Shown here: in pieces, positions 34,021 to 44,479 of the stretch
Layout: each line of letters opens with the position of its first letter
How positions within the stretch are numbered: position 1 is the stretch's first letter
Assembly (NCBI RefSeq): GCF_964019385.1
Contig: NC_088654.1
Span: forward strand, 16,955,518 to 17,019,517
Direction of reading: 5' to 3'
Length of the DNA: 64,000 nucleotides
Source: Sycon ciliatum
Lineage: Eukaryota > Porifera > Calcarea > Leucosolenida > Sycettidae
Program-made: the position numbers and the translations under genes
The notes under the pieces: model-generated
Told to the model about the DNA's origin: nothing
Database searches by the model: none
Seen by the model: the letters and a program-made list of their open reading frames with translations, nothing else

Positions 34021-34392
34021 CCCAATGCTGTAGACAGCAAGCTATATGTACATGTATAAGCAGAATTGATTGATGCCTTGAAACAAGCAGCCTAGACGTA
34101 GCCAAGCGAGAAAAGGAAACGAGCGCAAATGTTGCGAGAAGTCTGCATGCCTGAGCAATTCAGTAACAATGCTGGCACAATTGCAATATTAATGCATCTT
34201 TCTTTCATTCTTTCCGATTCTCTCTTTTCTTTCTCTCACTATTGTGTTGACGTCTGCTCTATGTGAGTTTGAACAGTCGTTGGGCAGTGGATCAACCTTC
34301 TTAAAATCATACCCTAACATATTTTGCAATAGAACAACAAGTTCAAATGTTAAAATGTCGTCCCATGGATACACTACAATCAAAATTCTTAC

Positions 34393-34483
34393 CTGGTGGC
34401 TTGTAATTCGGGTTAGGTCTGAGGGGGATAAGCTCAAATGTCGAAGTAGCGCCGTGACAAGTAGCCAGCAAGGCCAATCCGAT
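34393..34483 (-). CDS. Host gene exon A (signal-peptide end and mature N-terminus)
   Basis: Minus-strand exon of 91 nt: acceptor CCTTTCCACCACAG in phase 0, donor CCACCAG|GTAAGA in phase 1. It encodes IGLALLATCHGATSTF then ELIPLRPNPNYKPP. A hydrophobic run followed by small residues (GLALLATCHGA) looks like the end of a secretion signal, so a short upstream exon with the start Met is expected. I could not identify it between here and 40 kb. Its phase-1 donor fits exon B (29989-30066). This suggests the protein enters the secretory pathway. Confidence 0.65.
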
Positions 34484-35046
34484 CTGTGGTGGAAAGGACG
34501 AGAAAAATAATAATAAGATATGTTTAACCTAAACTAAACTGATACTTGGAACAATAAAGCAGCAGTAAACAGTAAGCAGTAAACACAGGTATACAATACA
34601 AGCGTTTTCTTCTCTCTTGAGCTATAAAGAGTTAATTTTTATGTACGTTGCTATGGTAAACATGTCCATTTTGGTGAATAGGCCATAACTCTTGTTTTTT
34701 AGGGTTCATGTTCAGTGCACGTGCATAGTACGACTAGTGCATAAGGACTTCGCAAACATGAAAAATATTGTGGACCGTGTGTGGCTGTCGCAGCTCGTCG
34801 CAGGTGTCGCAAGTCGCATCACAAGAAGTTGTATTGTGAATCGGCCTCTAGCTCTACTGTCCATTTCTAAAACATTGACAATCAGGTTTTGGTCTTCAAA
34901 AGTATGGAGATAAGGGAAAATCGTGAAACAAAGTACATAAAAGGGCTATTTAGGGCATGGCAAATTGTTCTGTGAAGGTTTCGAAATAATTGGACCAGCC
35001 GTAACGGAGTCAAAGATTTAAAGAAAGTGGCTGCCCCAAACGACTT

Positions 35047-35185
35047 GTTGAATGTTGTTGTTGGAGTTCACGCTTCCTGCCGACTGACTGGCTCATGTTA
35101 TGTGAACATACAAGCAACACTGAAACGGTGTGAGTGAGTAGAAGTCATTGCGCTGTAGCTACGTGTTGAATATACAGGCATATCG
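35047..35185. repeat. Dispersed repeat, copy 2
   Basis: Match to 29052-29190. Followed by a partial copy of the 35.4-kb MITE interior (CAAGTGCGACATCAGGGCAC, 35199 onward). Confidence 0.6.
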
Positions 35186-35412
35186 ATCGACTTCAGTCAG
35201 CAAGTGCGACATCAGGGCACAAAACCGACATGGAGTACTGAGACATTCAACGACTTGACAAGTAGCAACACATCCACCAGCCGCAAACCAACAACCTTCC
35301 AACTTGGGAGGCTCAGGTACGGAAAGATCCAAAGAGGAGAAGGAAAGCGCAACGAAGATGGACACAAGCTAGCTCCCACGGCAAAAATGAATACCAAACG
35401 TTTTTTAACTTG

Positions 35413-35680
35413 GAAAATGAGCCAGTATTAAATGTAAAATAGAAGTAGAAACAACATGGGAACGAGTTATGAAGCAACTATCCACGACTGTAACAAGATA
35501 ATAAGCAGTCAGAATGTGCGATAACAGGGCACAAAACTGACATGTTACTGAGTCATTCAACGACCTAAGACCTAGCTCTAACACATCTCCAGTGTGCAAA
35601 CCAACAGCCTTCCAACTTGGAAGTTTCAGTCGTGGATAGTTGCTTCACAACTCGTTCCCATGTGTTTTCTTCTACTAAAC
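35413..35680. mobile_element. Palindromic MITE, CAACTATCCACGACTG family, copy 2
   Basis: Arms CATGGGAACGAGTTATGAAG / CAACTATCCACGACTG and reverse complement. Inverted relative to 25382-25616; the similarity extends into GAGCCAGTATTAAATGTAAA. Confidence 0.75.
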
Positions 35681-36960
35681 CTTTTGATTTTATTTTGATT
35701 TGCCAGTAATCCTTCTGACGAGATGGCCTCAACTTTCAAGGAATATACCGGTACATGAAAACAAGATTTGCTTAAGGTGTTTGTACTGAGTGCGCAGCTC
35801 GCTCTATTATTGCGTTAAAAACGTTTTTTTTTGTCTACCTTTTTTCCCAGATTATAAGTTGCACCTTCATTTTCAGGTTTGAGCCATCTTGCTTTTTTTT
35901 GTATTCACTTCAGTAGTAAGTCATGCTCGACTGTAAGTCGCAACCCCTTTTCACCTTTGAATTTTAGCGTAAACAGTTGTGCAGGCATAAATATGCACAA
36001 AAGCTTGAACATTTTGAATTTCGATATAGGGCTTGAAAGTGATGACGTCAAAAACGGCCAGGGAGTAGTAAGTTGACATCAGATTTCTATTTTGGTGTGA
36101 CTTTGCTATTGGAGACCCCTTGAAAAGGCGGGATCTTGGCCGAGCTCCTCCTCTATCCCTTGCATATCAGGAGACACGCGGACGAATAGCTGAGGGTGGG
36201 CCCTACACTGCCTCAGCAGAATGAGATCCATGGTGAGGTCGAACCTCAAATATTTGGTGCACTTTGAGTTGCCCTCTCCCTACGGGGAACTCACCATAGA
36301 CGCAGATGCCGAGGCAACGCCAGCAGGGCTACTGGTAGCAGGAGGCATATCGGGGCTGGTAGTTGGTGACAAAGCCATGCCATGATTCCAGAATACTTGA
36401 GATGAAACAAAATGCACACTTGACTCAACTCTTCACAGTTCGAGAGAGAGGAAAGCGTCAAGAAGTCCGGTTCGCCTGTGCCTCGTGCACGTACAACTAC
36501 TGCGCGTACATTAGTAGTAACTACAGTCCATTTCAAAACTATAGACGCGTACCTAGGCAAAAACCGTTATGCCAGCATCTATACCACATAAAATCTGTGC
36601 TCACTTTGTGCATAAATTTTTCCAAATTGGGCGTCTGTTATCCAATCCTTTAGAAACTATATGAGAGTAATTGTGGAGCGATCCTGAGCAATACTCCGAA
36701 AACTATTCTCAAAAAGGTCCAGCCAAATTTGAAATAATTTCAAAAACCCTACGCGTCTATAGTTTTGAAATGCACTGTAGTAGCTAGCTACATGCGCAAG
36801 TACGAGTACTCGTAGTGCGCCGTGTACTAGAGCACGCGCTGAGCATTCGAACAGTTTTTTTCTGTTCGGGGGCATTTTTCAGCCCTAGTTTTGACTGATT
36901 GAGTGCTTTTCGTGACGATTCTCGAATTTCACTCGAAAATTCGATTTGCTGATGCTCCGT
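35681..36960. other. No gene recognised; one inverted phrase
   Basis: AGTTTTGAAATG...ACGCGT words at 36534-36552 recur inverted at 36747-36775 (arms ACTATAGACGCGTA), so a decayed fold-back element of about 240 bp is likely. 36120-36360 faintly resembles retroelement coding sequence, but no motif could be confirmed. Confidence 0.45.
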
Positions 36961-37042
36961 AATTAAGCGACTTTTGAGCTTTTTCTGAAAATATAGATGC
37001 GATTTCAGAAACTTTCACATTTTTTTACTAAGTACAAAACCT

Positions 37043-37300
37043 CCCCTTTGTCGATTGATGGATCAATCGGTAGATTCGGCTCTGTTTTTCTTTCCTTTCT
37101 TTCTTGTTTTGAATTGTACGTTGAACTCATTGGATTTCTTTGTATTCTGTATCTCGTTATCGTTATATTTCCCTCTAGCCCTCTCGCTTAGGATGAGCTT
37201 TCTTTTTTATGGCAGCTTAAGCGAAGGCTATATACCTGCTTTATGCAGGTTGATGCCAACGCGAACAAGCAAAAAAAAAAAATAATAATAATAATAATAA
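37043..37300 (+). mobile_element. LINE/SINE 3' end with (AAT)n tail and 14-bp target duplication
   Basis: Insertion bounded by TAAGTACAAAACCT at 37029-37042 and 37301-37314. It ends in A13 followed by (TAA)n. The 3' part is nearly identical to 25215-25340. It splits an older repeat also found near 13920-14055 (GATTTCAG.AACTTTCAC ... TGCGAAA). A textbook target-primed insertion. Confidence 0.85.
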
Positions 37301-37915
37301 TAAGTACAAAACCTACTCTTTAGAAGGGGAGAAGACGACAGAGTATACAATAACAAAACAGCAGGGAGAGTAGGGACTGCCGCTGCACACATGTTTATGG
37401 TTGCAAAAAGCATACTGTAACTTGCGAAAAAATGCGGCGTCTTTGGGAAAGGGCTGGTGCTGGCCCTCGCCTTCTGGAATGCTGGTGAGGGCAAGTGTTG
37501 CTGCTCCAGGATCTCTTCCAAGGCAATGCAATGTTGGCTTGATGTATTTGTCCCGTGGCTCGTTTGTAGACTTACAAATCAAATGCTTTTTTGAGGCTAT
37601 ACTTTATGGGTTATCCCAGTTTCAAGGTTCCCTTCAGAACGATTTTCCAAGGAGTTTGCACACTCGATAAACAACCCAAAGGAAGCCGAGCTCCAAAATT
37701 TGAGTGAAATCGGAGAGATTGACATTGCACATTGCCTTGATTTCCCAGACAAACAAGATTATAAACCAAATACACCTTGTAAGGGGTCATCCATATTATT
37801 ATCGATCTTTTACACGAAAAGAAAAAGTCTCGTTTATGGGTGGGTGGGTGTGCCAAATAGAGTTTCGTTTAAAAAAATATTGTTATGGAAGACATTAATT
37901 TTTAGAACTCAGATG

Positions 37916-38118
37916 TAGGCCTCGGCGGATAATGCCGGCAGAAAAATTGGCAGAATTCGGTACTTTTTCGGGTAAGTTTCATGCATGTTTGGTATGTGGA
38001 TAAAGAAATGGAGCAGAATTCGAGGAATTGCCCGCCATAAGGTTTGTATGGTTCTGCCAATTTCACTGCTTTTCGAGCAGAATCTTCCACCTTTTCGAGC
38101 ATTATCCGCCAAGGCCTA
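37916..38118. mobile_element. 203-bp hAT-type MITE, copy 3
   Basis: Ends TAGGCCTCGGCGGATAATGC and TAGGCCTTGGCGGATAATGC. Exact 8-bp duplications CTCAGATG at 37908-37915 and 38119-38126. Confidence 0.9.
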
Positions 38119-38201
38119 CTCAGATGGTGAGCCAAGGAAAGTTATGTGAGACATCAATACATTCCAGCTGTCAAGCATCTATTTTTCGTTCAGGGTGGGT
38201 G

Positions 38202-38213
38202 GGGGGGGGGGGG
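38202..38213. repeat. G homopolymer
   Basis: Run of 12 G following GGTGGGT. Adjacent 38330-38410 resembles the 3' end of the minus-strand LINE at 18845 (CAATCAAACGGGATGACAAC). Confidence 0.9.
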
Positions 38214-38860
38214 TCCTAACTAAACTTTTTCGTTTCGTAAAAGTTATATAGATAATGGCGGTTGGCCACCCAAATCTGTACGCATTGGCAAAACTTAAAC
38301 TTTGTACGGTTTTTACATAAGCCGATTGGGTGGTTGGTTGTTTTTTCATTTTATTTGGCACAATCAAACGGGATGACAACCCAATAAAAATTAATGATGG
38401 CGAAGGAGCCGGTGTCACTCACCAGTATAGCGAAGGCCATAGTGTAACGAGTTCTAGCAAAAACCTCCGCTGGAATACAGTGAATGACTGCTTGCGTTGT
38501 TATAACCTGTATGCGATTCCACAGCCATATCCCGCACCAGGCCGGCAGAAGAACAGAAACAAGAAAGCCAAAAGGCACTAGTTTGTCTCCCGTGGGCCAA
38601 GAGCTGCCCTAGAAGCAATCCAAGTCTCACTGACCAACAGAGCAATCGAAGCTGTTTACACGACGACTGCCAAACACAAAGTGAGGATAAGAATAAGACA
38701 AGGCCTGTGATAAAACCGCATGCGCAGCATAGAGTTGAGGTACGCGGTTGATCCGCCCCTCTCTGAGAATTATGTATTATTACTCGCTGCTGCTGCCATG
38801 CCCATGCATGCGCCCACTGTCGTCAGCGCAAAAGAAAACAGCCGTACCCGTACACATTAA

Positions 38861-38900
38861 CAGCATCTAGCATGCGCATATATGCGCATGCTAGATGCTG
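38861..38900. repeat. Perfect 40-bp palindrome without spacer
   Basis: Half-site CAGCATCTAGCATGCGCATA is followed immediately by its exact reverse complement. No TA, TTAA or longer duplication was recognised on its flanks. Confidence 0.95.
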
Positions 38901-39028
38901 TCCATATTATACACTGTTATAATGTTTTTTGATTGGACCAACTTCTATCCAAAAGAGTTGGCACCTATGAATTCAGGGGATGGCCGGCCCACGCCTGGTA
39001 AAAAGAAAAAGAAATAAAAAAGAATGTT

Positions 39029-39196
39029 TGGCACCTATGAATTCAGGGGTGGCCCACGCTGCGCGCTGCACGCCTGGTAAAAATAAAAATAAAAAAATAA
39101 AAAAATAAAGTTAGTTTTCTTTGTTATGATTTCTTTTTTTCTTTTTCTTTTTACCAGGCGTGCAGCGCGCAGCGTGGGCCATCCCCTGAATTCACA
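39029..39196. repeat. Fold-back repeat, 45-bp arms
   Basis: TGAATTCAGGGGTGGCCCAC then GCTGCGCGCTGCACGCCTGG and its near-perfect reverse complement enclose about 75 bp of A/T-rich sequence. A partial third arm (GGCACCTATGAATTCAGGGG) occurs just upstream at 38960-38980. Confidence 0.8.
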
Positions 39197-41100
39197 TTCG
39201 ACGCAACGCCGACGTACGGACGGTACGGGACGTAAGGGCTTGTCGGGAGGGCTGGGGTGAGCTGTAAAATCCTGTACGATTCGTACGACACGACATGCAG
39301 CAGTCGTTGCGACGTTCACCGTCGAACGGCGCGAGTCATAAGGCATGGTCCGTGACGGGGTGACTTTCGGACCTTAATTTTCTAGTTTTTCGGGACTTCG
39401 TTTCAATTATTTCTCCTTGAAAGAAGCGGAATCAAGTTCACAATACCAGTTTTTCATGAAGATCAAAAAATTAGCCCTGAAAGTTGTGGCATTTAAATAA
39501 TTGCCCCAAGAAGTGATAGAATAGTTCGTCTGTCACGCTTCTGAACTACACACTGTATCCCTAAAAACAACAAGTGACATGAGATCTTATGTTGCTAAAA
39601 TTCAACTCAAGTCGTGCTAGCCATTCTGTGAGTTATCATGGGAAGCGCAGTGTTAAAAATATCCAAGTACGAATCGGGAGTAGTCGGCGCGCGACGCCGT
39701 CTCCTGTTCACACTCGAATTGCAGCCGTTTTGTACGCTTGCGTCCCCGTCTACGCCCGTCTACGGTAAGCCTAGTTCACATTCGACGCAACGCCGACGGT
39801 ACGGGACGTAAGGGCTTGTCGGGAGGCCGGGGGGTCGAGGGCTGGGGTACCGGGTGAGCTGTAAAATCCTGTACGATTCGTACGACACGACATGCAGCAG
39901 TCGTTGCGACGTTCAACGTCGAACGGCGCGAGTCATATAAGGGACCTTTCGCACCCCGCGTACGGATACGAAACGAATGCTGATTCGTCACCTGGGTTCG
40001 AGGATTCGTCAGAGTTCCTGCGGAGAACTCGTTTTCACGAATGGAATCGGAAGCCTCTTCATTCGTGGCACACTCCGAATCCGTCAGGTACACATTTATT
40101 TGGATAGGTACACATGTTTTGCAAGGTACACATTTTTCCCTTGATTCAATATTCCATGATCCATGCACGTGTGCGTGTAAAAACCCGTACGCCAAGCTAC
40201 CGGCGCCCGCGGCCGTATTCGTAGTTGCCATGCACATTTGCATGACGACTTGCGAAACCTGAAATCTGTTTTCAACGAAACGATTACGAGCCGAATCAAA
40301 CTTTCGTTTCGCATTCGTTTCGTAGCAAATGCGAAAGGTCCCTAAAAGGCATGGTCCGTGACGGGGTGACTTTCGGACCTAATTTCTAGTTTTTCGGGAC
40401 TTCGTTTCAATTATTTCTCCTTGAAAGAAGCGGAATCAAGTTCACAATACCAGTGTTTCATGAAGATCAAAAAATTAGCCCTGAAAGTTGTGGCATTCAA
40501 ATAATAGCCCCAGGAACTGATAGAATAGTTCGTCTGTCAGGCTTCTGAACTATCCCTTAAATACAATAAGTGACATGAGATCTTATGTTGCTAAAATTCA
40601 ACTCAAGTCGTGCTAGCCATTCTGTGAGTTATCATGGGAAGCGTAGTGTTCGAAATGATAAAAATATCCAAGTACGAATCGGGAGTAGTCGGCGCACGAC
40701 GCCGTCTCCTGGTCACACTCGAATTGCAGGCGTTTTGTACGCTTCCGTCCCCGTCTACGGTATGAAAAGTTGAATCGATTCAACTCTTCCCGTCGCTTCC
40801 CGATCTGTACGGTAGTACGGTTGCGTTCCCGTTCCTGGTGTTCACATTGGACGCCGTCAGACCGTCCCGTCGCTTCCCGTCGATCCTAACGTCGCTTCCC
40901 GTCGCGCCCCGTCGAATGTGAACTAGGCTGTATGAAAAGTTGGATCGATCCAACTCTTCCCGTCGCTTCCCGATCTGTACGGTAGTACGGTTGCGTTCCC
41001 GTTCCTGGTGTTCACATTGAACGCCGTCAGACCGTCCCGTCGCTTCCCGTCGATCCTTACGTCGTGTCCCGTCGCGCCCCGTCGAATGTGAACTAGGCTT
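39180..41100. repeat. Duplicated GC-rich block with AGCCTAGTTCACATTCGACG ends
   Basis: Segments 39180-39775 and 39777-40760 repeat one another, the second carrying an extra insertion (about 39944-40346) that begins and ends with GGGACCTTTCGCA / TGCGAAAGGTCCC. The right end (170 bp) is tandemly duplicated: 40761-40930 and 40931-41100. AGCCTAGTTCACATTCGACG at 39768 recurs inverted at 40929 and 41099, so the block is probably a complex non-autonomous DNA element. No coding sequence. Confidence 0.7.
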
Positions 41101-41102
41101 AA

Positions 41103-41494
41103 GGGTGCGTTTCGTTGGTACGATCTACATGTAGAACAAGATCGAACAGCTGGTGCACATGGAGCAGCCTCATGCCAACCATGCCAAACGGTGCTCCAGA
41201 AACAGAGCACATTTTTGTGTAAAAAGTGCCAAACTTGGTGCATTCTTCAAAATGTGTATGGGTCACCATGGTCACTTTGTACGGTACAACGAGTCCAACC
41301 CAAAAGCGTATGCACGTGATCATTTGGGACCAAAATCAATGTTCCCACCAGGTTTCACTGTGAAAAAGTGAAACTGCTCGGTCTGCTCCGGCCTCAAGCA
41401 GAACATGTTCTGGCCGACCCAGAACAGGTGCAGTCCCAACCAAACGCGCTGTTCTGGTGAATCCTGTTCTAGGTCGTACCAATCAAACGCGCCC
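41103..41494. mobile_element. Harbinger-type MITE, TAA target site
   Basis: Ends GGGTGCGTTTCGTTGGTACG and GGGCGCGTTTGATTGGTACG (right, reverse complement), flanked by TAA at 41100-41102 and 41495-41497. 392 bp. Internal short frames carry no recognised motif. Confidence 0.8.
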
Positions 41495-41503
41495 TAATAC
41501 TAA

Positions 41504-41518
41504 AAAAATGCACTCTTG
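41504..41518. mobile_element. 15-bp one-ended CAAGAG remnant with exact 7-bp duplication
   Basis: AAAAATGCACTCTTG lies between exact ATACTAA copies at 41497-41503 and 41519-41525. Only the right element end remains, as expected for imprecise repair after excision. Confidence 0.7.
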
Positions 41519-42024
41519 ATACTAAGCGAAAACAATACAGCCGTATAACAGGAGGTGACTGTTATAATAGAGAGGTTCCGGGGTACGATTTTCCATGCCA
41601 AAATCCGTATGGGCGCTACGGATTTTTTCCAGGCGTGCTCCATACGATTTTTCGGCACGAGAATCCGTGTGGACTGGCTTTCATACGAACCATGCTTCGT
41701 ATGGAGATTTTGCGTCATCGGGTGCAGAAAGATTTTTCGCGTACAAATTTGGTACGAGAAACATCGATTTTTCGCGGGAAGTTTTGATTTCGGTACAAAT
41801 TTTCAAAATAAAAAGGCATAGCGCGGGAATGTGACGTGTTTGCGATCGTAACCTAGGCAATGACGGCAAACACATAAGTTCCGTACCCCGGAACTTTTCA
41901 CTGCTCGAAAACGACGTATAAAAAATCCGTAGAGCCTCTGTGGCGTCTCCACTCAGTCACAGGACCCCGGCAATCAAATTTATTGTTTTCCACTGCTTTT
42001 CTCATTATATTTTATCATTGCCAT

Positions 42025-42447
42025 TACCGGACAGCAGGACTCCAACAGTCGCCCGGGCTTTCCTGTTGCATTGGATTGCCCGATTTGGTGTCCCTGTCAC
42101 TATCATCAGCGACCGCGGTGCCCAGTTTGAATCGTCCCTCTGGCAAGAGCTCATGCAGCTTCTTGGGTCCACTCGCCAGCGTACTACATCCTATCACCCG
42201 GCTACCAACGGCCTAGTGGAGCGTTTTCACCGCCACCTCAAGAGTGCCCTGATGGCGCGCTCCGGCACCCAAGCCCCATCTGAGTGGTTCAATGACCTGC
42301 CCTTCGTCCTGCTTGGTATCCGTACCTCTGTCAAGTCTGACCCCGAGTGTTCTGTGGCAGAAATGGTTTACGGCTCTTCCCTACGTCTTCCAGGCCAATT
42401 CCTGGATGCGGCACCTCCGACCGCTCCCATGTCACCGGCCACATTAA
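42025..42447 (+). pseudogene. Gypsy integrase core fragment
   Basis: Forward frame with the integrase catalytic region: TVARAFLLHWIARFGVPVTI, ISDRGAQFESSLWQEL (second catalytic Asp) and TSYHPATNGLVERFHRHLKS (catalytic Glu in the N-G-x-V-E-R motif). The first Asp and the zinc-finger domain are missing upstream because of the deletion joining it to the LTR. The frame is interrupted at 42448 by the TTAA-flanked element and resumes at 45203 (TSQRSNPVPVFVPMEL, HVFIRRDSVRKSLQLP). Confidence 0.88.
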
Positions 42448-42734
42448 AGGGGAACTCCGGTCCAAAATCACCCCCATTTTTTATTGCGGAATCCATTAGA
42501 GTATGTCGTAAGTGGTAGAATGGCGAAAACCGGAAGCTTCTACGACAAGGATAACATACCTAAATTACCAATTGCAATTTTCCATATTTGGCACGAGGGG
42601 GCCCCTCCTACCCTGTGACGTAAAACGTTCTCAGCCCGGTCCACTCAGATGAAATTTTCAAAATAATTGAAGCAAGAATGAAAAGTCCTTGGCCATTGTT
42701 GAAGTGCTTGCTGTTCTGTGCCATGCCCGATTTA

Positions 42735-43158
42735 TTGTCACGACTCGCTGCTGCGTCTCTGGATGCAACAATGTCACGAAGAAAGAGGTGCCTGCGGGCT
42801 GTCGTAGCATGGCTTTCCTCTGGCTGACGCGAACCTGACGACAGCTTGGCTATGGAGAGTATGTTGGAAGGATTTTTCTCCGACGAAAACTTAATCGTGT
42901 CTGCACTGAGCATTTCACTGAGATGTGCTATGAAAGAGATTTCCAACAAGAGTTTGCATAAAGCATTGGTGGCTATAAGCAGAAGCAGCAGCGACGCTTG
43001 AAGCCAGGGTCTCTGCCATCCTGAAAATTGGCGGTACATGTCATACCAAGAGTACATATGTACTCTTGGTCATACTAATAGTTAGTAGCTCCTCTACCTC
43101 TGCTGCCAGCAAAAGCAGACCATCTTCGATTTACTTCCAGGAACGTGAGCACGATGAG
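42735..43158 (+). pseudogene. THAP zinc-finger exon of a Kolobok-like transposase, degraded
   Basis: A plus-strand frame with stops shows the C2CH layout of a THAP DNA-binding domain: RCCVSGCNNVTKKEVP (first Cys pair), a WLTR segment, NRVCTEHFTE (Cys-x2-His), ERDFQQEF and the closing RRLKPGSLPS, where the family has a Pro-containing box. In-frame stops (near 42836 and 42959) and a shift show it is dead. A 22-bp CAAGAG footprint plus a 7-bp duplication is inserted at 43047-43075. A good donor GATGAG|GTAAGT at 43159 follows a Ser-rich stretch. THAP domains occur in Kolobok and P-element transposases; the TTAA site favours Kolobok. Confidence 0.75.
43047..43068. mobile_element. 22-bp perfect palindromic CAAGAG remnant, exact 7-bp duplication
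   Basis: CAAGAGTACAT followed by its exact reverse complement, between GTCATAC copies at 43040-43046 and 43069-43075. It interrupts the THAP exon of the Kolobok-like gene. Confidence 0.88.
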
Positions 43159-43349
43159 GTAAGTGAACGGCATGATTTTGTGCCGTCCAGAACGTAGCTC
43201 TAAACGACTACAGTCCTACTCAAAGTCCTCTACTCAAAATCCTAGTCAGTGAAGTCGAGAATTGATGTAATGTACATGGAACGTTATCATGTGTGTTATT
43301 TCGGTTCTCTTTATCTGTAAGTTTCCATTGCGTTACTTTCCGGTTGCAG

Positions 43350-43720
43350 CTACACTGCCACAAATACAAGGTACCGTATGATTTGTAGTCTGGAAATTTT
43401 CCATGCTGTCATACTGAAGTGGGCACCAAAACGTGTCCACTATTCGTACAATGGCATGAGAGCACGGGTACAGTCGGCATGTCTGTCCCACAATGCCAAT
43501 ATAGGGAGAGCGCACGCCAAAACCAAGGAGGGTGTGCTCAGGTACAGGCTGGAATACACCAAGAGCACAAAGTGGCCAAGAAGCTGCACGACAATGTCCT
43601 GCAACTTCTTGAAGGACCTGTTGAACGATGTGCATACAACCATTCTCGGCATTCGCAACGGCACACGGCACCGGCACAACCCCATGCTCCTGAACACAGT
43701 ACAGTCTTGTGCCATTGTAT
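43350..43720 (+). pseudogene. Kolobok-like transposase C-terminal exon, degraded
   Basis: Follows a strong acceptor (TTACTTTCCGGTTGCAG, ending 43349) that pairs with the donor at 43159 (191-bp intron). Recognisable: LEIFHAVILKWAPKRVHYSY, NGMRARVQSACLSHNANIGR, AHAKTKEGVLRYRLEY and, in shifted frames, VAKKLHDN and NFLKDLLNDV. The 'HN.N.GR..A.T+.G..RY+' pattern is, from my memory of the family, the C-terminal region of Kolobok/THAP transposases. Frame changes near 43575 and a missing DDE core upstream make it a pseudogene. Confidence 0.55.
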
Positions 43721-43897
43721 CTGTCAACTTTACCACATTGTTCATGCAGCTGCATTGGTGCAAAGCATGCGCCCACCCGAAAACAAAAATATTGCCCGAG
43801 TCAAGAATAGTTATAAATCGTGTCTGTCAACTGTTTTCTACATTCTGCATGCACATGTACCAATGATTATGTGAACGTCAACCAGGCCAAGAAGCAT

Positions 43898-43921
43898 TAT
43901 CATCATCATCATCATCATCAT
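43898..43921. repeat. (ATC)n microsatellite
   Basis: Eight CAT/ATC units, just beyond the stop of the minus-strand P2X7-like exon. Confidence 0.95.
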
Positions 43922-43935
43922 GTCCAACTGCTTCC

Positions 43936-44083
43936 TCAAAGCCCAGTGCGCATCTGCATTGGCTTCTGGTACAGCTGCTTTATCTTCGATACCAGGCAAG
44001 ACGGTATCACACGCCGCTGCTTGCGTCCAAAGTATCCATGGGTGAACCATGTGTATTGTCTATTCGCCACATGTCTCCAAATC
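43936..44083 (-). CDS. P2X7-type intracellular-domain gene, exon 2
   Basis: Minus-strand final exon with acceptor CCAACTGTTTTGTGCAG and stop TGA at 43936-43938. It encodes WRHVANRQYTWFTHGYFG, then RKQRRVIPSCLVSKIKQLYQ and a short tail. The 'YR.F..W.HG.LG...R.VIPSC.V..IR..+P' pattern is the C-terminal half of the zinc-binding ballast domain of P2X7 receptors, also found as a stand-alone domain in invertebrates. The join to exon 1 (44480) preserves frame through a split Arg codon. No ion-channel segments are present. Confidence 0.8.
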
Positions 44084-44479
44084 CTGCACAAAACAGTTGG
44101 AGAGATGTAGATACACATACCACGAGTGTCTTCATGATTGTGTAAAAGTAAATAGTTTCAGTGTAAATAGTTTCGGATTCGAATTAATATTTCTATGGGC
44201 TACTATACTGAAGACACTTTGGCCTTTTTTCAAATTTACATCACTTCTACACACAGTTGAAACACTTGCAGTACTAGGAATAGTATGAATGAAAGACATC
44301 GTTGTACCAGTATAATTATATTGGCATGGGTGCAATAGAACTTCATGATTGTGTGATGGAAGTTGGTGAATTTGAATACTGTACACAAAATCATTGCACA
44401 ACACTTCCCATCTACTTTGTACCGGTACATGAAACATGGAAAGAAAGGAAATAATGAAACCGATTCAGTGAATCCTCAC
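44084..44479 (-). other. Intron of the P2X7-like gene
   Basis: 396 nt with consensus donor CAG|GTGAGG (minus strand) and acceptor TTTTGTGCAG. Splicing exactly joins two halves of the conserved domain in frame, which supports it as a genuine intron. Confidence 0.75.

Noticed and set aside
36090..36360. Possible retroelement coding fragment
   Set aside because: Some runs read like RT linker sequence, but no motif, frame or boundary could be confirmed.
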